From Marinagarivorans algicola (GTDB lineage Bacteria; Pseudomonadota; Gammaproteobacteria; Pseudomonadales; Cellvibrionaceae): 64,000 bases of DNA. The notes below the pieces were generated by a model. That model ran no database searches. It was given only the letters and a program-made list of their open reading frames with translations, and had not been told where the DNA came from. The translations under genes were made by a program, and so were the position numbers. The stretch lies in assembly GCF_001292705.1 (NCBI RefSeq), contig NZ_LGAK01000017.1, positions 1 to 64,000 of the forward strand, written 5' to 3'. Below, in pieces: positions 36,154-45,029 of this stretch (position 1 is the stretch's first letter; each line of letters begins with the position of its first letter).

Positions 36154-37401
36154 CTAGGAGGGTTCAGGTTCAGGTCTGCGTAAATCAAACTGGCAAATGT
36201 ATGTGCCATCTTCTTGATTGATACTTAATGCGCTGTAATGAGCGTGAATAATCTCTTGAGCAATATCCAATCCAAAACCTACGCTGCCGTATATTAAATG
36301 ATTGTCTGTCGGTGCCATTTGGGTTTGAGTCGAGAACGCATTACAGATAGAAAGGGTAATGTTGTTTTTATCGAGAGTAGAGGGTTGTGCACTTAGAATG
36401 ACACTGGAGTGCTTGGGAGAATATTTAATGGCATTCGTTAGTAAATTAATGAGTACTTGCTGTAATCTATGCTCATCCCCAATGACCATAATATTGGGCT
36501 TAGCAACCAATTTTAGTCGAGTATCTGTTTGCTCGGCTAAGTAGGCCACAGCATGGCAGGCGTTATTCAGTAATGTATGCGCTGCAAATGTTGTTTGGTT
36601 GAGTGTTATCTTACCGGTACTGAGTGCCGCGTTTTCTAAAATAGTATTAACAAATTCTAAGGCGGTTTCGGCTGGGGTAAGAATTTTGTGAATAATGGCC
36701 TGTATGCGCTTTGTGGAAGTGTTGTGCTTGCAGGCCATCTGGGCTAGGCCAATAATTGTGCCTAGGGGGTTGCGTAGATCATGAGCAACATAGCCGACAA
36801 AGCGCTTCATCTTTTCATTGAGCGCTAATAAGCGATCTTCTTTATTGCGTAATAAAATAAATGCACCAATGGCATCGGCCATGAGCACGATTAAGTTGCG
36901 CTCATGGATGGAGAAACCTTGTGAGCGAATGGCGGTAGAGGTGAAATTGAGAGTGCCAAATAGCTCTTCATCGACAAAAATAGGAGCCGATAAGTAGGCT
37001 TCTAGCTGAAGGTTTTGGTAGACTGGGTGGCAGCTCATGTAGTCTAAAACTCCCACATTGGGAAACCCTAGCACCTGTCGGTGTCTAATGACTTCTCGGC
37101 AGTAAGTGTCTTCAAGTTCAAAGGTTTGGCCTTTTGCGAGTAGGGTAATCGGGCTAATAACATCACACACGCGATAGCTGTTACCCGTTATTTCACTGAC
37201 AATACCTGTCTCTAGGCCAAAAACTTCAATTCCAGAGGTGATGTATTCGTGAATTAAATCATCGAAGCTCTCGAATTTGCTGGCGGTTAATAGATGTACG
37301 CGCGTCAAGTTATTCAGCATGGCGCGCAGTTGCTCGGTTTCCGATGCTGACGCATCCATACTCAAATAAGTTGTATCGTCAATAAACGCTGGATATTTCA
37401 T
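36154..37401 (-). CDS. GAF-domain sensor histidine kinase
   Basis: Cytoplasmic two-component sensor kinase, 415 aa, with no membrane segment. A GAF domain spans about 40-185 (LETGIVSEITGNSYRV...APIFVDEELFGTLNF). The dimerisation/phosphoacceptor domain has VGYVAHDLRNPLG with His207. The ATPase domain has an N box LINLLTNAIKYS (Asn323) and a late glycine segment YGSVGFGLDIAQEIIHAH. The usual DxGxG (G1 box) after LSICNAF is not visible, so nucleotide binding may be atypical. No response regulator is adjacent. It is divergent from modABC across a repeat copy. Confidence 0.88.
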   Translation of the reverse strand: MKYPAFIDDTTYLSMDASASETEQLRAMLNNLTRVHLLTASKFESFDDLIHEYITSGIEVFGLETGIVSEITGNSYRVCDVISPITLLAKGQTFELEDTYCREVIRHRQVLGFPNVGVLDYMSCHPVYQNLQLEAYLSAPIFVDEELFGTLNFTSTAIRSQGFSIHERNLIVLMADAIGAFILLRNKEDRLLALNEKMKRFVGYVAHDLRNPLGTIIGLAQMACKHNTSTKRIQAIIHKILTPAETALEFVNTILENAALSTGKITLNQTTFAAHTLLNNACHAVAYLAEQTDTRLKLVAKPNIMVIGDEHRLQQVLINLLTNAIKYSPKHSSVILSAQPSTLDKNNITLSICNAFSTQTQMAPTDNHLIYGSVGFGLDIAQEIIHAHYSALSINQEDGTYICQFDLRRPEPEPS

Positions 37402-37773
37402 TGTTTTACTGCGTATCTCGTTGGGTGTGGTGCATAATTCTTTCTGTATTAATAACTATTCGGTGGCATCGAAATTATGCAACTCCTGAATCATTGGCCG
37501 AGTTGCTCAAGCTTTTTGCGACTTCTTGCTTCTCGATGTTGCGTTTTTCGAGCCTGTGCTCCTGCCAAGCCTTATCTTGCAGATATTTATGCAGGCGCAC
37601 TGTCTAATCCTTGCTTTCCCTGCAGGGCTCGGCACGTAAATACCCAAGTAATAACCCATCAGCACCCTATAAGATGAGGTTTGTCAGCTTGGCGGAATAG
37701 TTACCTTTATTATAGGTTCAATTTTTCACTGTGTGATTGTATTGAGTATCAATTGCTTAAGGAGTTAGTTATT
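37402..37773. other. Divergent promoter region with repeat copy F
   Basis: Lies between the histidine kinase and modA. Repeat copy F (37453-37703) fills two thirds of it, leaving about 70 bases on the modA side for a promoter. No ModE box or molybdenum-cofactor riboswitch was recognised. Confidence 0.5.
37453..37703 (+). repeat. Dispersed MITE-like repeat, copy F
   Basis: Longest copy, 251 bp, with perfect 9-bp terminal inverted repeats TAACTATTC and GAATAGTTA. The start continues GGTGGCATCGAAATTATGCA and CTGAATCATTGG. The end is AAGATGAGGTTTGTCAGCTTGGCGGAATAGTTA. The interior, with GCGACTTCTTGC, CTCGATGTTGCG and GGGCTCGGCACG, is shared in part with copies D and E but missing from A and G. 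Confidence 0.8.
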
Positions 37774-38730
37774 TTGATAAAGCTTGTGATGTGTGTGAGT
37801 GTTTACTTACTTCTGGAGGCAGGTAATGTTTATGCGCAGGCGCTACGCGTCGCGGTCGCGGCTAATTTTGCTGAGCCATTAAAAGAACTTGCCACGGCTT
37901 TTGAGCGTACAACAGGCCATCAAATTACCATTATTAGTGGTTCTTCGGGCAAGTTGCATGCGCAAATAGTACGCGGTGCCCCCTTCGATGTGTTTTTATC
38001 GGCAGATACACAAAAACCACGCGCGCTTATTGAGCAGGGTATTGCAACATGCGCCTTTACTTACGCTCGCGGGCAATTAGTCTTGCTGGTGAGTAAAAAG
38101 GCTTTAGCTCGGGCGGGAACATCAGCGTGGCTAGAGTGGTTAAATGCACCATCTGCTAAGCGCATTGCTTTGGCTAACCCTTTGGTGGCACCTTACGGCA
38201 TAGCTGCGCAGCAAGTCTTAGAGCGTATGAGTGATACGGCAGATACGAATCAACATAATGCACAACACAAAGCGCTAGCCTCAAAAAAAACGCAATTCAT
38301 TAATGCAGAAAATATCAGTCAAGTAGCACATTATGTTAATAATCGCAGTGTTGATGCAGGCTTCATAGCAGCCTCATTATTACCGTCAATCAAAGGTGAA
38401 ACTATTACACCGCTCACCAATGCAGTGCATTGGCGGGGTATGAGGCATTGGTGGTTGTGGGATATTCCAGAGGAAATGTATTCGGCTATTTTACAGCAAG
38501 GGGTTATTTTACCGCGGGCGAATGCTGAGGTGGCGAATGCATTTCGGCAGTTTTTGCTCAGTGCCCAGGCGCAGGCAATATTGCGTGCCAATTGGGGCTA
38601 CCTGATGATTACACCAGACGATGAGCCTATGGTGTGCAATCAGAAATCGGCTCACTTGTTATGTTGTGGCGAGCGCTCAAGTGCTGACTGGAGGGTAAAT
38701 GCAGACAAGGTGCAATATGTTGAGTCTTAG
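37774..38730 (+). CDS. modA: Molybdate ABC transporter, substrate-binding protein
   Basis: Periplasmic molybdate/tungstate-binding protein. The TTG at 37774 is chosen because AAGGAG lies nine bases upstream and gives a normal signal peptide (IKLVMCVSVYLLLEAGNVYAQA). The mature protein begins LRVAVAANF and has the ligand-contact motifs SGSSGKLHAQI and GAPFDVFLSAD, then INAENISQVAHYVN. The usual C-terminus near QAILRANWGY is followed by about 40 extra residues rich in Cys, whose codons overlap the start of modB by 32 bases. First gene of modABC. Confidence 0.92.
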   Translation: MIKLVMCVSVYLLLEAGNVYAQALRVAVAANFAEPLKELATAFERTTGHQITIISGSSGKLHAQIVRGAPFDVFLSADTQKPRALIEQGIATCAFTYARGQLVLLVSKKALARAGTSAWLEWLNAPSAKRIALANPLVAPYGIAAQQVLERMSDTADTNQHNAQHKALASKKTQFINAENISQVAHYVNNRSVDAGFIAASLLPSIKGETITPLTNAVHWRGMRHWWLWDIPEEMYSAILQQGVILPRANAEVANAFRQFLLSAQAQAILRANWGYLMITPDDEPMVCNQKSAHLLCCGERSSADWRVNADKVQYVES

Positions 38731-39421
38731 TGCTGATGATTGGGCTGCTGTTGTGTTGACTATTAAGTTAGCCAGTACTGTGACTGGGATATTAATTGTT
38801 GTGAGTACGCCGCTAGCATGGTGGTTGGTGCAAACCCAATCATGGTTTAAAGCGCCGATTGTTGCTTTGGTCGCTATGCCAGCTATTTTACCCCCAACGG
38901 TTTTGGGGTTTTATTTTCTGGTATTACTCAGCCCTTCAAGCTGGCTTGGTCACGTATTAACGGCCGTGCATATCCCGAGTTTACTCTTTAGTTTTACAGG
39001 CCTCGTGGTTGCTTCTGTGATTTACTCGCTGCCTTTTGTGGTGCAGCCTATTTATTTAGCGATGAAGGGGATCCCCAAAGCAACTTTAGAGGTTGCAGCG
39101 ACAATAGGGGCTAGCCCTACGGATCGTTTTTTTTCGATTGTATTACCTTTGAGTCGCCCAGGTATTATTGCTGCGGCTGTTTTGGGTTTTATTCATACGG
39201 TGGGTGAGTTTGGTGTGGTATTGATGATTGGCGGAAATATCCCTCAGCAAACCAAAGTATTATCGATTCAAATTTATGATCATGTTGAAGCACTGAACTA
39301 TGAGGCGGCACATGTTTTATCGGGTAGCTTGGTGTTGTTTTCTTTTGTGGTACTACTGGTGCTGTATAGCGTCTTATGGCGTGGTGCTAACCCTAATACG
39401 ATCGAAAGACGAAGTCGCTAA
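38699..39421 (+). CDS. modB: Molybdate ABC transporter, permease
   Basis: Inner-membrane permease of the molybdate importer, 240 aa with about five or six helices. The cytoplasmic EAA-like loop that docks on ModC is LEVAATIGASPTDRFFSIVLPLSRPGIIAA near residues 135-165. The start ATG at 38699 has GGAGG immediately upstream and overlaps the end of modA; the in-frame ATG at 38717 is an alternative. ModC follows after 29 bases. Confidence 0.94.
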   Translation: MQTRCNMLSLSADDWAAVVLTIKLASTVTGILIVVSTPLAWWLVQTQSWFKAPIVALVAMPAILPPTVLGFYFLVLLSPSSWLGHVLTAVHIPSLLFSFTGLVVASVIYSLPFVVQPIYLAMKGIPKATLEVAATIGASPTDRFFSIVLPLSRPGIIAAAVLGFIHTVGEFGVVLMIGGNIPQQTKVLSIQIYDHVEALNYEAAHVLSGSLVLFSFVVLLVLYSVLWRGANPNTIERRSR

Positions 39422-39450
39422 ATAATGATGATACCGGTTAGGGAGTTTGT

Positions 39451-40596
39451 ATGAGTGCATCCGCCAATACGGGTTTAAGTACGAGCCTTATATGGCCACG
39501 CAAAAGTTTTGATGTTGATATCCAGCTGACACTACCTGCGGGGGTCAATGTATTATTTGGGCCTTCAGGGTCAGGTAAGACAACAATTTTACGTTATTTA
39601 GCAGGCCTAGATCGAGACGCTAATTACGCTGGTGAAATATATGTTAACGGTGAGTGTTGGTTTAAAGCGATTACAGGCCATAAAAAATATCAGTTAGATT
39701 GCCACAAACGCTCTATCGGGTATGTTTTTCAAACGCCGTCGCTGTTACCTCATTTAACGGTTAAGCAAAATTTAGTCTATGCCATTAAGCGCAGTAAGGT
39801 GTCGCAATCATTGGTCACATTCGAGTCATTGATCGCGTTATTAAAATTGGCACCACTGCTGCATCATATGCCTCACCAGTTGTCGGGTGGTGAGGCGCAG
39901 CGAGTGAGCTTGGCAAGGGCTTTTCTTATTAAACCTAAATTACTGCTGCTGGATGAGCCCTTGTCGGCGCTTGATGTATTACATAAACAAGAGTTGCTTG
40001 ATTTTATGGTATCGTTATTCGCTACGATCAATATCCCCGTAATTTATGTCACGCATTCACTCGAAGAGGTCGCGCGGCTGGCCCAGACACTAACAATCTT
40101 AGAGAATGGCAAGGTTAAATACAGTGGTGAGGCGCAGCATGTACTTAGCAATTTGGCAGTGGCTGCTACGTTAGGACGTGATGCGTGTGTGTATGTTGAA
40201 GCGATCATTTGTGATGACGAAAACCCTTGGTGCTTAATTAAGGTGGCGCTCGGTGATGCGCAATTATATTTTCCCCGATCAGTACTACCTCAGCGGCTTG
40301 CTCAGCATAATACTGCATTGCGCCATTTTAAAAATACACCAGTACGCTTAAAAATTAACGCTAGTGATGTCAGTTTGGCGCGACAAATTCCGCAGCAATC
40401 GAGTATTCAAAATTGTATTGAAGGTGTCATTGATTGTGTTTGGCTTGATGAGCTTGATGCGTATTGTTTAGTGAGTGTTGATGTGGGCGGTCAGGTTATA
40501 ATTGTTCGCATCACAAGAAAGTCGTTCAGTGAATTGGCACTCGTATGCGGTATGACAGTTTTTGTCTTGATTAAATCAGTTGTGATTACGGGTTGA
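39451..40596 (+). CDS. modC: Molybdate ABC transporter, ATP-binding protein
   Basis: ATPase energising molybdate import, 381 aa. Walker A is GPSGSGKTT near residue 38, the signature [14 protein letters not shown] lies near 148, Walker B is LLLLDEPLSALD near 169, and the switch His is in VTHSLEEV near 203. The C-terminal third is a TOBE/molybdopterin-binding domain (about 295-375: TPVRLKINASDVSLARQIP). Last gene of modABC. Confidence 0.95.
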   Translation: MSASANTGLSTSLIWPRKSFDVDIQLTLPAGVNVLFGPSGSGKTTILRYLAGLDRDANYAGEIYVNGECWFKAITGHKKYQLDCHKRSIGYVFQTPSLLPHLTVKQNLVYAIKRSKVSQSLVTFESLIALLKLAPLLHHMPHQLSGGEAQRVSLARAFLIKPKLLLLDEPLSALDVLHKQELLDFMVSLFATINIPVIYVTHSLEEVARLAQTLTILENGKVKYSGEAQHVLSNLAVAATLGRDACVYVEAIICDDENPWCLIKVALGDAQLYFPRSVLPQRLAQHNTALRHFKNTPVRLKINASDVSLARQIPQQSSIQNCIEGVIDCVWLDELDAYCLVSVDVGGQVIIVRITRKSFSELALVCGMTVFVLIKSVVITG

Positions 40597-40712
40597 TATA
40601 TACCGCGAAAGCGCTGATATAGTGCCCCAGTTAATAATTCATTAATACCGCCGCTCAGTATTTCTGAGTTGTAGCTGCATATTTCTTGATAAATGTTATA
40701 CCGCAAGTTACT

Positions 40713-41618
40713 TTACTGTGAGTCTATAAAATACTGTATTTTTTTCTTGATGGCTGGCCAATGCATTAGCCAGCCATCGCTGTGCCGTGTATCCGTTAGG
40801 TTATAGCAGTGCACATGCGTTTGAATATGGCATATGTTTTGTGCGCTGTAAGAGATTACATCATCTTGATGGGCAAAGTAATGCCACTGTGGAATGTTGA
40901 GTAACGGTAGTGTGAGTGTACTTTTGGGAAGTTGATGAATGTGATTAAATTGAATGGGCTTAAGATTACCGGCTAAGGTGATAATTAACAGGGGTTTATG
41001 TAACATGTTATTAGCTAGTAGCATGGCCAAAGTACCACCACCGCTATGACCTATAAGTATATAGTGAGATATTGCATGTTGTTGCAGTGCGTTTTCTAGC
41101 TCTGCTTTTAATGCGCGAATAACACCTTGACTATAAATATCAGTGGTCCACCAATTAGCGGTACAGTGATTAGGTAGTGTTTTTACGCTCGAAAAATCCG
41201 ATGGCTTAAGGCTTGTATTATCAAAATAACATGGGCGTTTTAGGTACAGTGCGGTTGCTTGAGTGTTTTGCCATAATGGATAGGCAACAGGTTTTTTAAC
41301 AATGGGCCGCTGGGCTGGCCAGCGCCCAAGTACCCAGGGTGTGCCATCTCCCTCAATAAACACCCATGCACTCGAGTTAGACGGATGCTGACGCGATAGG
41401 CTGTTATTGGTTGGAGTGTTACCCAGTTTGATAATACTGGATGGTATAGGCGGTGTTTTTGCGTAAGGCGTGGTATGTGTCGTAGGCGCGCAGGCGACGA
41501 GAGTCAAGCCCATAATGGACAGGCTGTAGTTTTTTAATATGAGTACTGTTTTTTTGAAAAAGTGATAGTTAAGGTGAGTTAGCGGCCATATGATCGCTCT
41601 GGGTACTAGGTGTGGCAT
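40713..41618 (-). CDS. Lipoprotein-like alpha/beta hydrolase
   Basis: Putative serine hydrolase of 301 aa. The ATG at 41618 overlaps the stop codon of the upstream diguanylate cyclase gene (TAATG), which decides the start and implies translational coupling. A hydrophobic segment ends in GLTLVACAPTT near residues 37-47, a possible lipidation or membrane-anchor site, although it is preceded by an unusually long N-terminus. The nucleophile elbow is LIGHSGGGTLAMLLA near residue 172. FVFIEGDGTPW-type strand and PQWHYFAHQDDVISYSAQ supply the rest of a possible triad. Substrate unknown. Confidence 0.7.
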   Translation of the reverse strand: MPHLVPRAIIWPLTHLNYHFFKKTVLILKNYSLSIMGLTLVACAPTTHTTPYAKTPPIPSSIIKLGNTPTNNSLSRQHPSNSSAWVFIEGDGTPWVLGRWPAQRPIVKKPVAYPLWQNTQATALYLKRPCYFDNTSLKPSDFSSVKTLPNHCTANWWTTDIYSQGVIRALKAELENALQQHAISHYILIGHSGGGTLAMLLANNMLHKPLLIITLAGNLKPIQFNHIHQLPKSTLTLPLLNIPQWHYFAHQDDVISYSAQNICHIQTHVHCYNLTDTRHSDGWLMHWPAIKKKIQYFIDSQ

Positions 41619-42337
41619 TAATCTGCGGTATCTAACGAAGTGTCTAGTGAGGTTTGCGGAAAAGGTACATGAGCCACGACACAATTACGGCCTTTGTTTT
41701 TTGCTTTATATAAGGCTTTGTCAGCTTGCATCACGAGCGCGCGCGCGGTGACTTCTTTATCTTGAAAGTTAGCTGTCGATACGCCAAGGCTAGCACTTAA
41801 CGATAATTGTCGTCCTTGAGGCAAAATAATCGGTACGCCAACAATTTGTTGGCGTAAGCGTCCAGCAACAGCAATGGCCGTATTCATCGGTGTACTGGGT
41901 AAAATAATGGCATATTCTTCACCGCCATATCGACAAGCGATATCGAGCCTTCTTAGGTCATGCATAATGGCGTTGGCAACATGTTGGATAGCGAGATCAC
42001 CAATAGGATGCCCATAGTCATCATTGACACGTTTAAAGTGGTCAATATCGAGTAAAATCAAGCTGGTAGGGTGGCCTGTGCGGCGTGTGCGCTCAAGCTC
42101 TTGATTAACGGCATAATTGAAATGACGCCGGTTATGTAAACCGGTTAATTCATCGCGATGAACGTCATTTTCTAATTTTTTAACGCGTGCACGTAAAGTT
42201 ATAAGCTCTTGCCAAACAGGGCATTGCTCATCGCCATTTGAGCATCTATGCTCGGTCTCGTTTTGGCTCATAAGGATATCCTGTACAGATGCACTAATGG
42301 CTGGCGCTTTATTTAATTGTGTATAAATAATACGCAT
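41618..42337 (-). CDS. Diguanylate cyclase (GGDEF)
   Basis: Synthesises cyclic di-GMP from two GTP. The 239-aa product has no membrane helix. A short N-terminal part includes a coiled-coil-like stretch (VWQELITLRARVKKLENDVH, 41-60). The GGDEF domain begins at DELTGLHNRRHFN, with the active site GGEEY at 138-142 and an intact inhibitory I-site RRLD at 129-132, so it should be catalytically active and feedback-inhibited. Start choice is uncertain: ATG 42271 has a better ribosome site (AGGATA) and ATG 42337 lies closer to nspC. It is 21 bases downstream of nspC and coupled to the next gene. Confidence 0.92.
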   Translation of the reverse strand: MRIIYTQLNKAPAISASVQDILMSQNETEHRCSNGDEQCPVWQELITLRARVKKLENDVHRDELTGLHNRRHFNYAVNQELERTRRTGHPTSLILLDIDHFKRVNDDYGHPIGDLAIQHVANAIMHDLRRLDIACRYGGEEYAIILPSTPMNTAIAVAGRLRQQIVGVPIILPQGRQLSLSASLGVSTANFQDKEVTARALVMQADKALYKAKNKGRNCVVAHVPFPQTSLDTSLDTAD

Positions 42338-42358
42338 ACTTCTTATTGTGCACAATTT

Positions 42359-43522
42359 TTATGACAGTCGCATTTTAAAATCATTATAGGTGAACGACTT
42401 CACAATGCGTGTTTCTCCGGTCTTTGTGTGCGTGGTGACAATGGCGGGTAAGGGGATACCATTAAAGGTTGTATTTTTTACCATTGTGTAAATAGCCATA
42501 TCTTCAAACATCAATCGCTGGCCTATTTGTAGTGGTTCACTGAAGCTGTAATCACCAATCACATCGCCTGATAAGCAGCTGGGCCCACCTAGGCGGTAAG
42601 TGTAGCCTAATGCGTTAGGCTCGCCAGCGTGGGTAATGCGAGGGCGGTAAGGCATTTCTAAGACATCGGGCATATGACAGGTGGCCGATGCATCCAAAAT
42701 GGCTAAATCCATTTGATTGTGTACTGTATCGAGTACCTCGCACACAAAAATGCCTGCATTGAGCGCAATCGCTTCGCCTGGCTCTAAATACACTTGCACA
42801 TGATGTTGCTGGCTAAATGCTTTGATTCGTGTGATGAGGTCTTCGACTTGATAGTCTTCACGGGTAATATGGTGACCTCCGCCAAAGTTTACCCATTGTA
42901 CTTGCGGCAATATTTCACTAAAGCGTGCTTCTATCGCGTCTAAGGTGCGCGCCAGTGGCTCGAAATCTTGCTCGCAGAGTGTATGAAAATGTAAGCCGCT
43001 AATACCGCTTAGATCTTCATTTGCAAATTTATCGATAGTGATACCCATGCGCGAACAAGGAGCGCACGGATCGTAAATAGCGGCTGCGCCTTCAGAGTGC
43101 TCGGGGTTGATGCGTAGTCCAAAAGACAGCTCAGGACGCTTTTTTTGTGCTGCTAGAGCTTGTGCTTTATGTTGTTTCCATTGGCTAAACGAGTTGAACA
43201 CGACATGATTGGACAGCGCTAGCACCTCGGCGATTTCTTGCGGTCTGTAGGCGGCGGCGTAGGTATGTACTTCACCGCCGTACTCTTCTCGGCCTAGTCG
43301 CGCCTCAAAGGGGCCGCTGGCGCAGGTACCGCTTAAGTATTTCATAATAAGTGGAGCAGCATCAAAAAATGAAAATGCTTTTAACGCGAGTAATACTTTA
43401 GCGCCACTGCGTTGTTGCACATCGGCTAAAAGCTGTAAATTTTTTTCTAGCTGACACTCATCAATGATATAGCTAGGGCTGGGTACGCTGTAAAGATCAA
43501 AGTTTTCGAGGGAGTGAGACAC
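42359..43522 (-). CDS. nspC: Carboxynorspermidine/carboxyspermidine decarboxylase
   Basis: PLP-dependent decarboxylase of the alanine racemase-fold (fold III) family that makes spermidine or norspermidine from its carboxy precursor. The 387-aa protein has the PLP Lys48 in LLALKAFS, the ASGPFEARLGREE strand, the HFHTLCEQ segment and the EPGEAIALNAG phosphate-binding loop. The C-terminal domain has GPSCLSGDVIGDY with the conserved catalytic Cys. GTG 43522 is chosen because GGAT precedes it; TTG 43534 is an alternative. It follows the partner dehydrogenase gene, separated by a small hairpin. Confidence 0.95.
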   Translation of the reverse strand: MSHSLENFDLYSVPSPSYIIDECQLEKNLQLLADVQQRSGAKVLLALKAFSFFDAAPLIMKYLSGTCASGPFEARLGREEYGGEVHTYAAAYRPQEIAEVLALSNHVVFNSFSQWKQHKAQALAAQKKRPELSFGLRINPEHSEGAAAIYDPCAPCSRMGITIDKFANEDLSGISGLHFHTLCEQDFEPLARTLDAIEARFSEILPQVQWVNFGGGHHITREDYQVEDLITRIKAFSQQHHVQVYLEPGEAIALNAGIFVCEVLDTVHNQMDLAILDASATCHMPDVLEMPYRPRITHAGEPNALGYTYRLGGPSCLSGDVIGDYSFSEPLQIGQRLMFEDMAIYTMVKNTTFNGIPLPAIVTTHTKTGETRIVKSFTYNDFKMRLS

Positions 43523-43547
43523 GCGGTAATCCAAAAAGAGTCGACAA

Positions 43548-43573
43548 AAAGAAGCCGCTTTAATGAGCGGCTT
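43548..43573 (-). terminator. Intra-operon hairpin upstream of nspC
   Basis: AAGCCGCT and AGCGGCTT form a perfect 8-bp stem with a six-base loop. On the minus strand it is followed by CTTTTTG. It lies between the dehydrogenase gene and nspC and could act as an attenuator or partial terminator that lowers nspC and diguanylate cyclase expression. Confidence 0.55.
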
Positions 43574-43597
43574 GTTAAAAAGGCTTGCTGAGGGGAG

Positions 43598-44797
43598 TTA
43601 GTTGCTTAACCCCGTCTTTGTGAGCTCCACAACGGTCCAAGGGAGGCCGTACTGGTTGAGATCTTCCATAAACGGATCAGGATCAAACTGCTCCATATTC
43701 CACACCCCAGCTTTCATCCATTGGCCATCGAGCATCATTTTGGCGCCAATCATGGCAGGCACGCCAGTGGTGTACGAGATAGCTTGTGATTGGACTTCGG
43801 CATAACACGCTTCATGGTCGCAGATATTATAAATATACATAATGCGTTCCTTGCCATCTTTAATGCCTTTGGCGACACAGCCAATGCATGTGCGCCCTTT
43901 TGTTAGCGGGCCTAGGCTTGACGGATCGGGCAACACCGCTTTAAGAAACTGCAGTGGTACAATTTCTACACCGTTATACTTAACGGGTTCTATACCTGTC
44001 ATGCCAACATTTTGCAATACTTCTAAATGCTGTAAATAGGCATCGCCAAAAGTCATCCAAAAGCGGGCGCGCTTAATTTCAGGAAAGTGCTTGGTGATAG
44101 ACTCTAGCTCTTCATGATACATTAAGTACATGTTTTTAGTGCCTATGCCTTCAGGGAAGTCATAGGTCTCTTTGATGGATAATGGTGCGGTTTCTACCCA
44201 CTGGCCGTCTTGCCAGTAGCGCCCATTGGCGGTGACTTCGCGAATATTGATTTCAGGGTTAAAGTTAGTAGCAAACGGTTGCCCATGATCGCCAGCATTG
44301 CAATCAATAATATCCAGCTCGTGTATTTCATCAAAATAATGTTTTTTGAGGTAGGCGGTGTATACGTTGGTCACACCCGGATCAAACCCGCTTCCTAATA
44401 AAGCCATCAATCCGGCTTGCTTGAATTTATCTTGGTAAGCCCATTGCCAGCTATATTCGAATTTGGCCTCTTCAGGTGGCTCATAGTTGGCGGTATCCAT
44501 ATAGTGAATGCCGGCATTGAGACAGGCATCCATAATGTGTAAATCCTGATAGGGCAGTGCCACGTTAATAACGAGGCTGGGCTTTTCCGCCTCGAGTAAT
44601 GCGGTTAATGCGGGGACATCATCGGCATCTATTTGTGCCGTACGAATAGGGCGTTTTAATTGTGCCGCAATGGCTTTACAGCGCGCCTCGGTGCGACTTG
44701 CTAAAATAATTTCGCCAAATACTTCAGGTAGTTGTGCGCACTTGTGGGTCACAACACCACCAACGCCGCCGGCACCAATAATTAAAACCTTGCTCAT
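43598..44797 (-). CDS. Carboxynorspermidine/carboxyspermidine dehydrogenase
   Basis: Member of the saccharopine dehydrogenase family that reductively condenses aspartate semialdehyde with putrescine or diaminopropane, using NADPH. The 399-aa product begins with a Rossmann motif VLIIGAGGVGGVV (4-16). It has the characteristic DTANYEPPEEAKFEYSWQWAYQ, LLGSGFDPGVTNVYTAYL and DCNAGDHGQPFATNFNPEINIRE blocks of the carboxynorspermidine group. Start ATG has GAGG upstream. Paired with nspC and near speA, it indicates the aspartate-semialdehyde route to spermidine in place of S-adenosylmethionine decarboxylase. Confidence 0.94.
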   Translation of the reverse strand: MSKVLIIGAGGVGGVVTHKCAQLPEVFGEIILASRTEARCKAIAAQLKRPIRTAQIDADDVPALTALLEAEKPSLVINVALPYQDLHIMDACLNAGIHYMDTANYEPPEEAKFEYSWQWAYQDKFKQAGLMALLGSGFDPGVTNVYTAYLKKHYFDEIHELDIIDCNAGDHGQPFATNFNPEINIREVTANGRYWQDGQWVETAPLSIKETYDFPEGIGTKNMYLMYHEELESITKHFPEIKRARFWMTFGDAYLQHLEVLQNVGMTGIEPVKYNGVEIVPLQFLKAVLPDPSSLGPLTKGRTCIGCVAKGIKDGKERIMYIYNICDHEACYAEVQSQAISYTTGVPAMIGAKMMLDGQWMKAGVWNMEQFDPDPFMEDLNQYGLPWTVVELTKTGLSN

Positions 44798-44857
44798 AAT
44801 GTAAACCTCAATAGTGTGGGTTTATGGGCTGCATAGACAGCCAATTAAGTAGATGAA

Positions 44858-44865
44858 TGTTATTT
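44858..44865 (+). repeat. Left 8-bp direct repeat flanking copy G
   Basis: TGTTATTT immediately left of repeat copy G. An identical TGTTATTT lies immediately right of it at 45028-45035. This is the best candidate target-site duplication of the family. Confidence 0.6.
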
Positions 44866-45027
44866 GTAACTATTCAGAGATACCGAAATTGGGCACTGAT
44901 GAATCATTGTCTGGGCCGCTCAAGCCATCCATGGGCGCTATACAAGCGCTCCCGACACTTAAATGCCCAGGAAATAATCCATCAGTGCCCTATCAGATGA
45001 TTTTTTTCAGTTTGGCTGAATAGCTAC
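44866..45027 (+). repeat. Dispersed MITE-like repeat, copy G
   Basis: 162 bp with the best-preserved ends: GTAACTATTCAG and CTGAATAGCTAC, an 11-of-12 terminal inverted repeat. The body reads AGATACCGAAATTGGGCACTGATGAATCATTG, GGCCGCTCAAGCCATCCATGGGCGCTAT and CAGGAAATAATCCATCAG, close to copy A. It sits between the stop of speA and the promoter region of the dehydrogenase gene. Confidence 0.85.
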
Positions 45028-45029
45028 TG

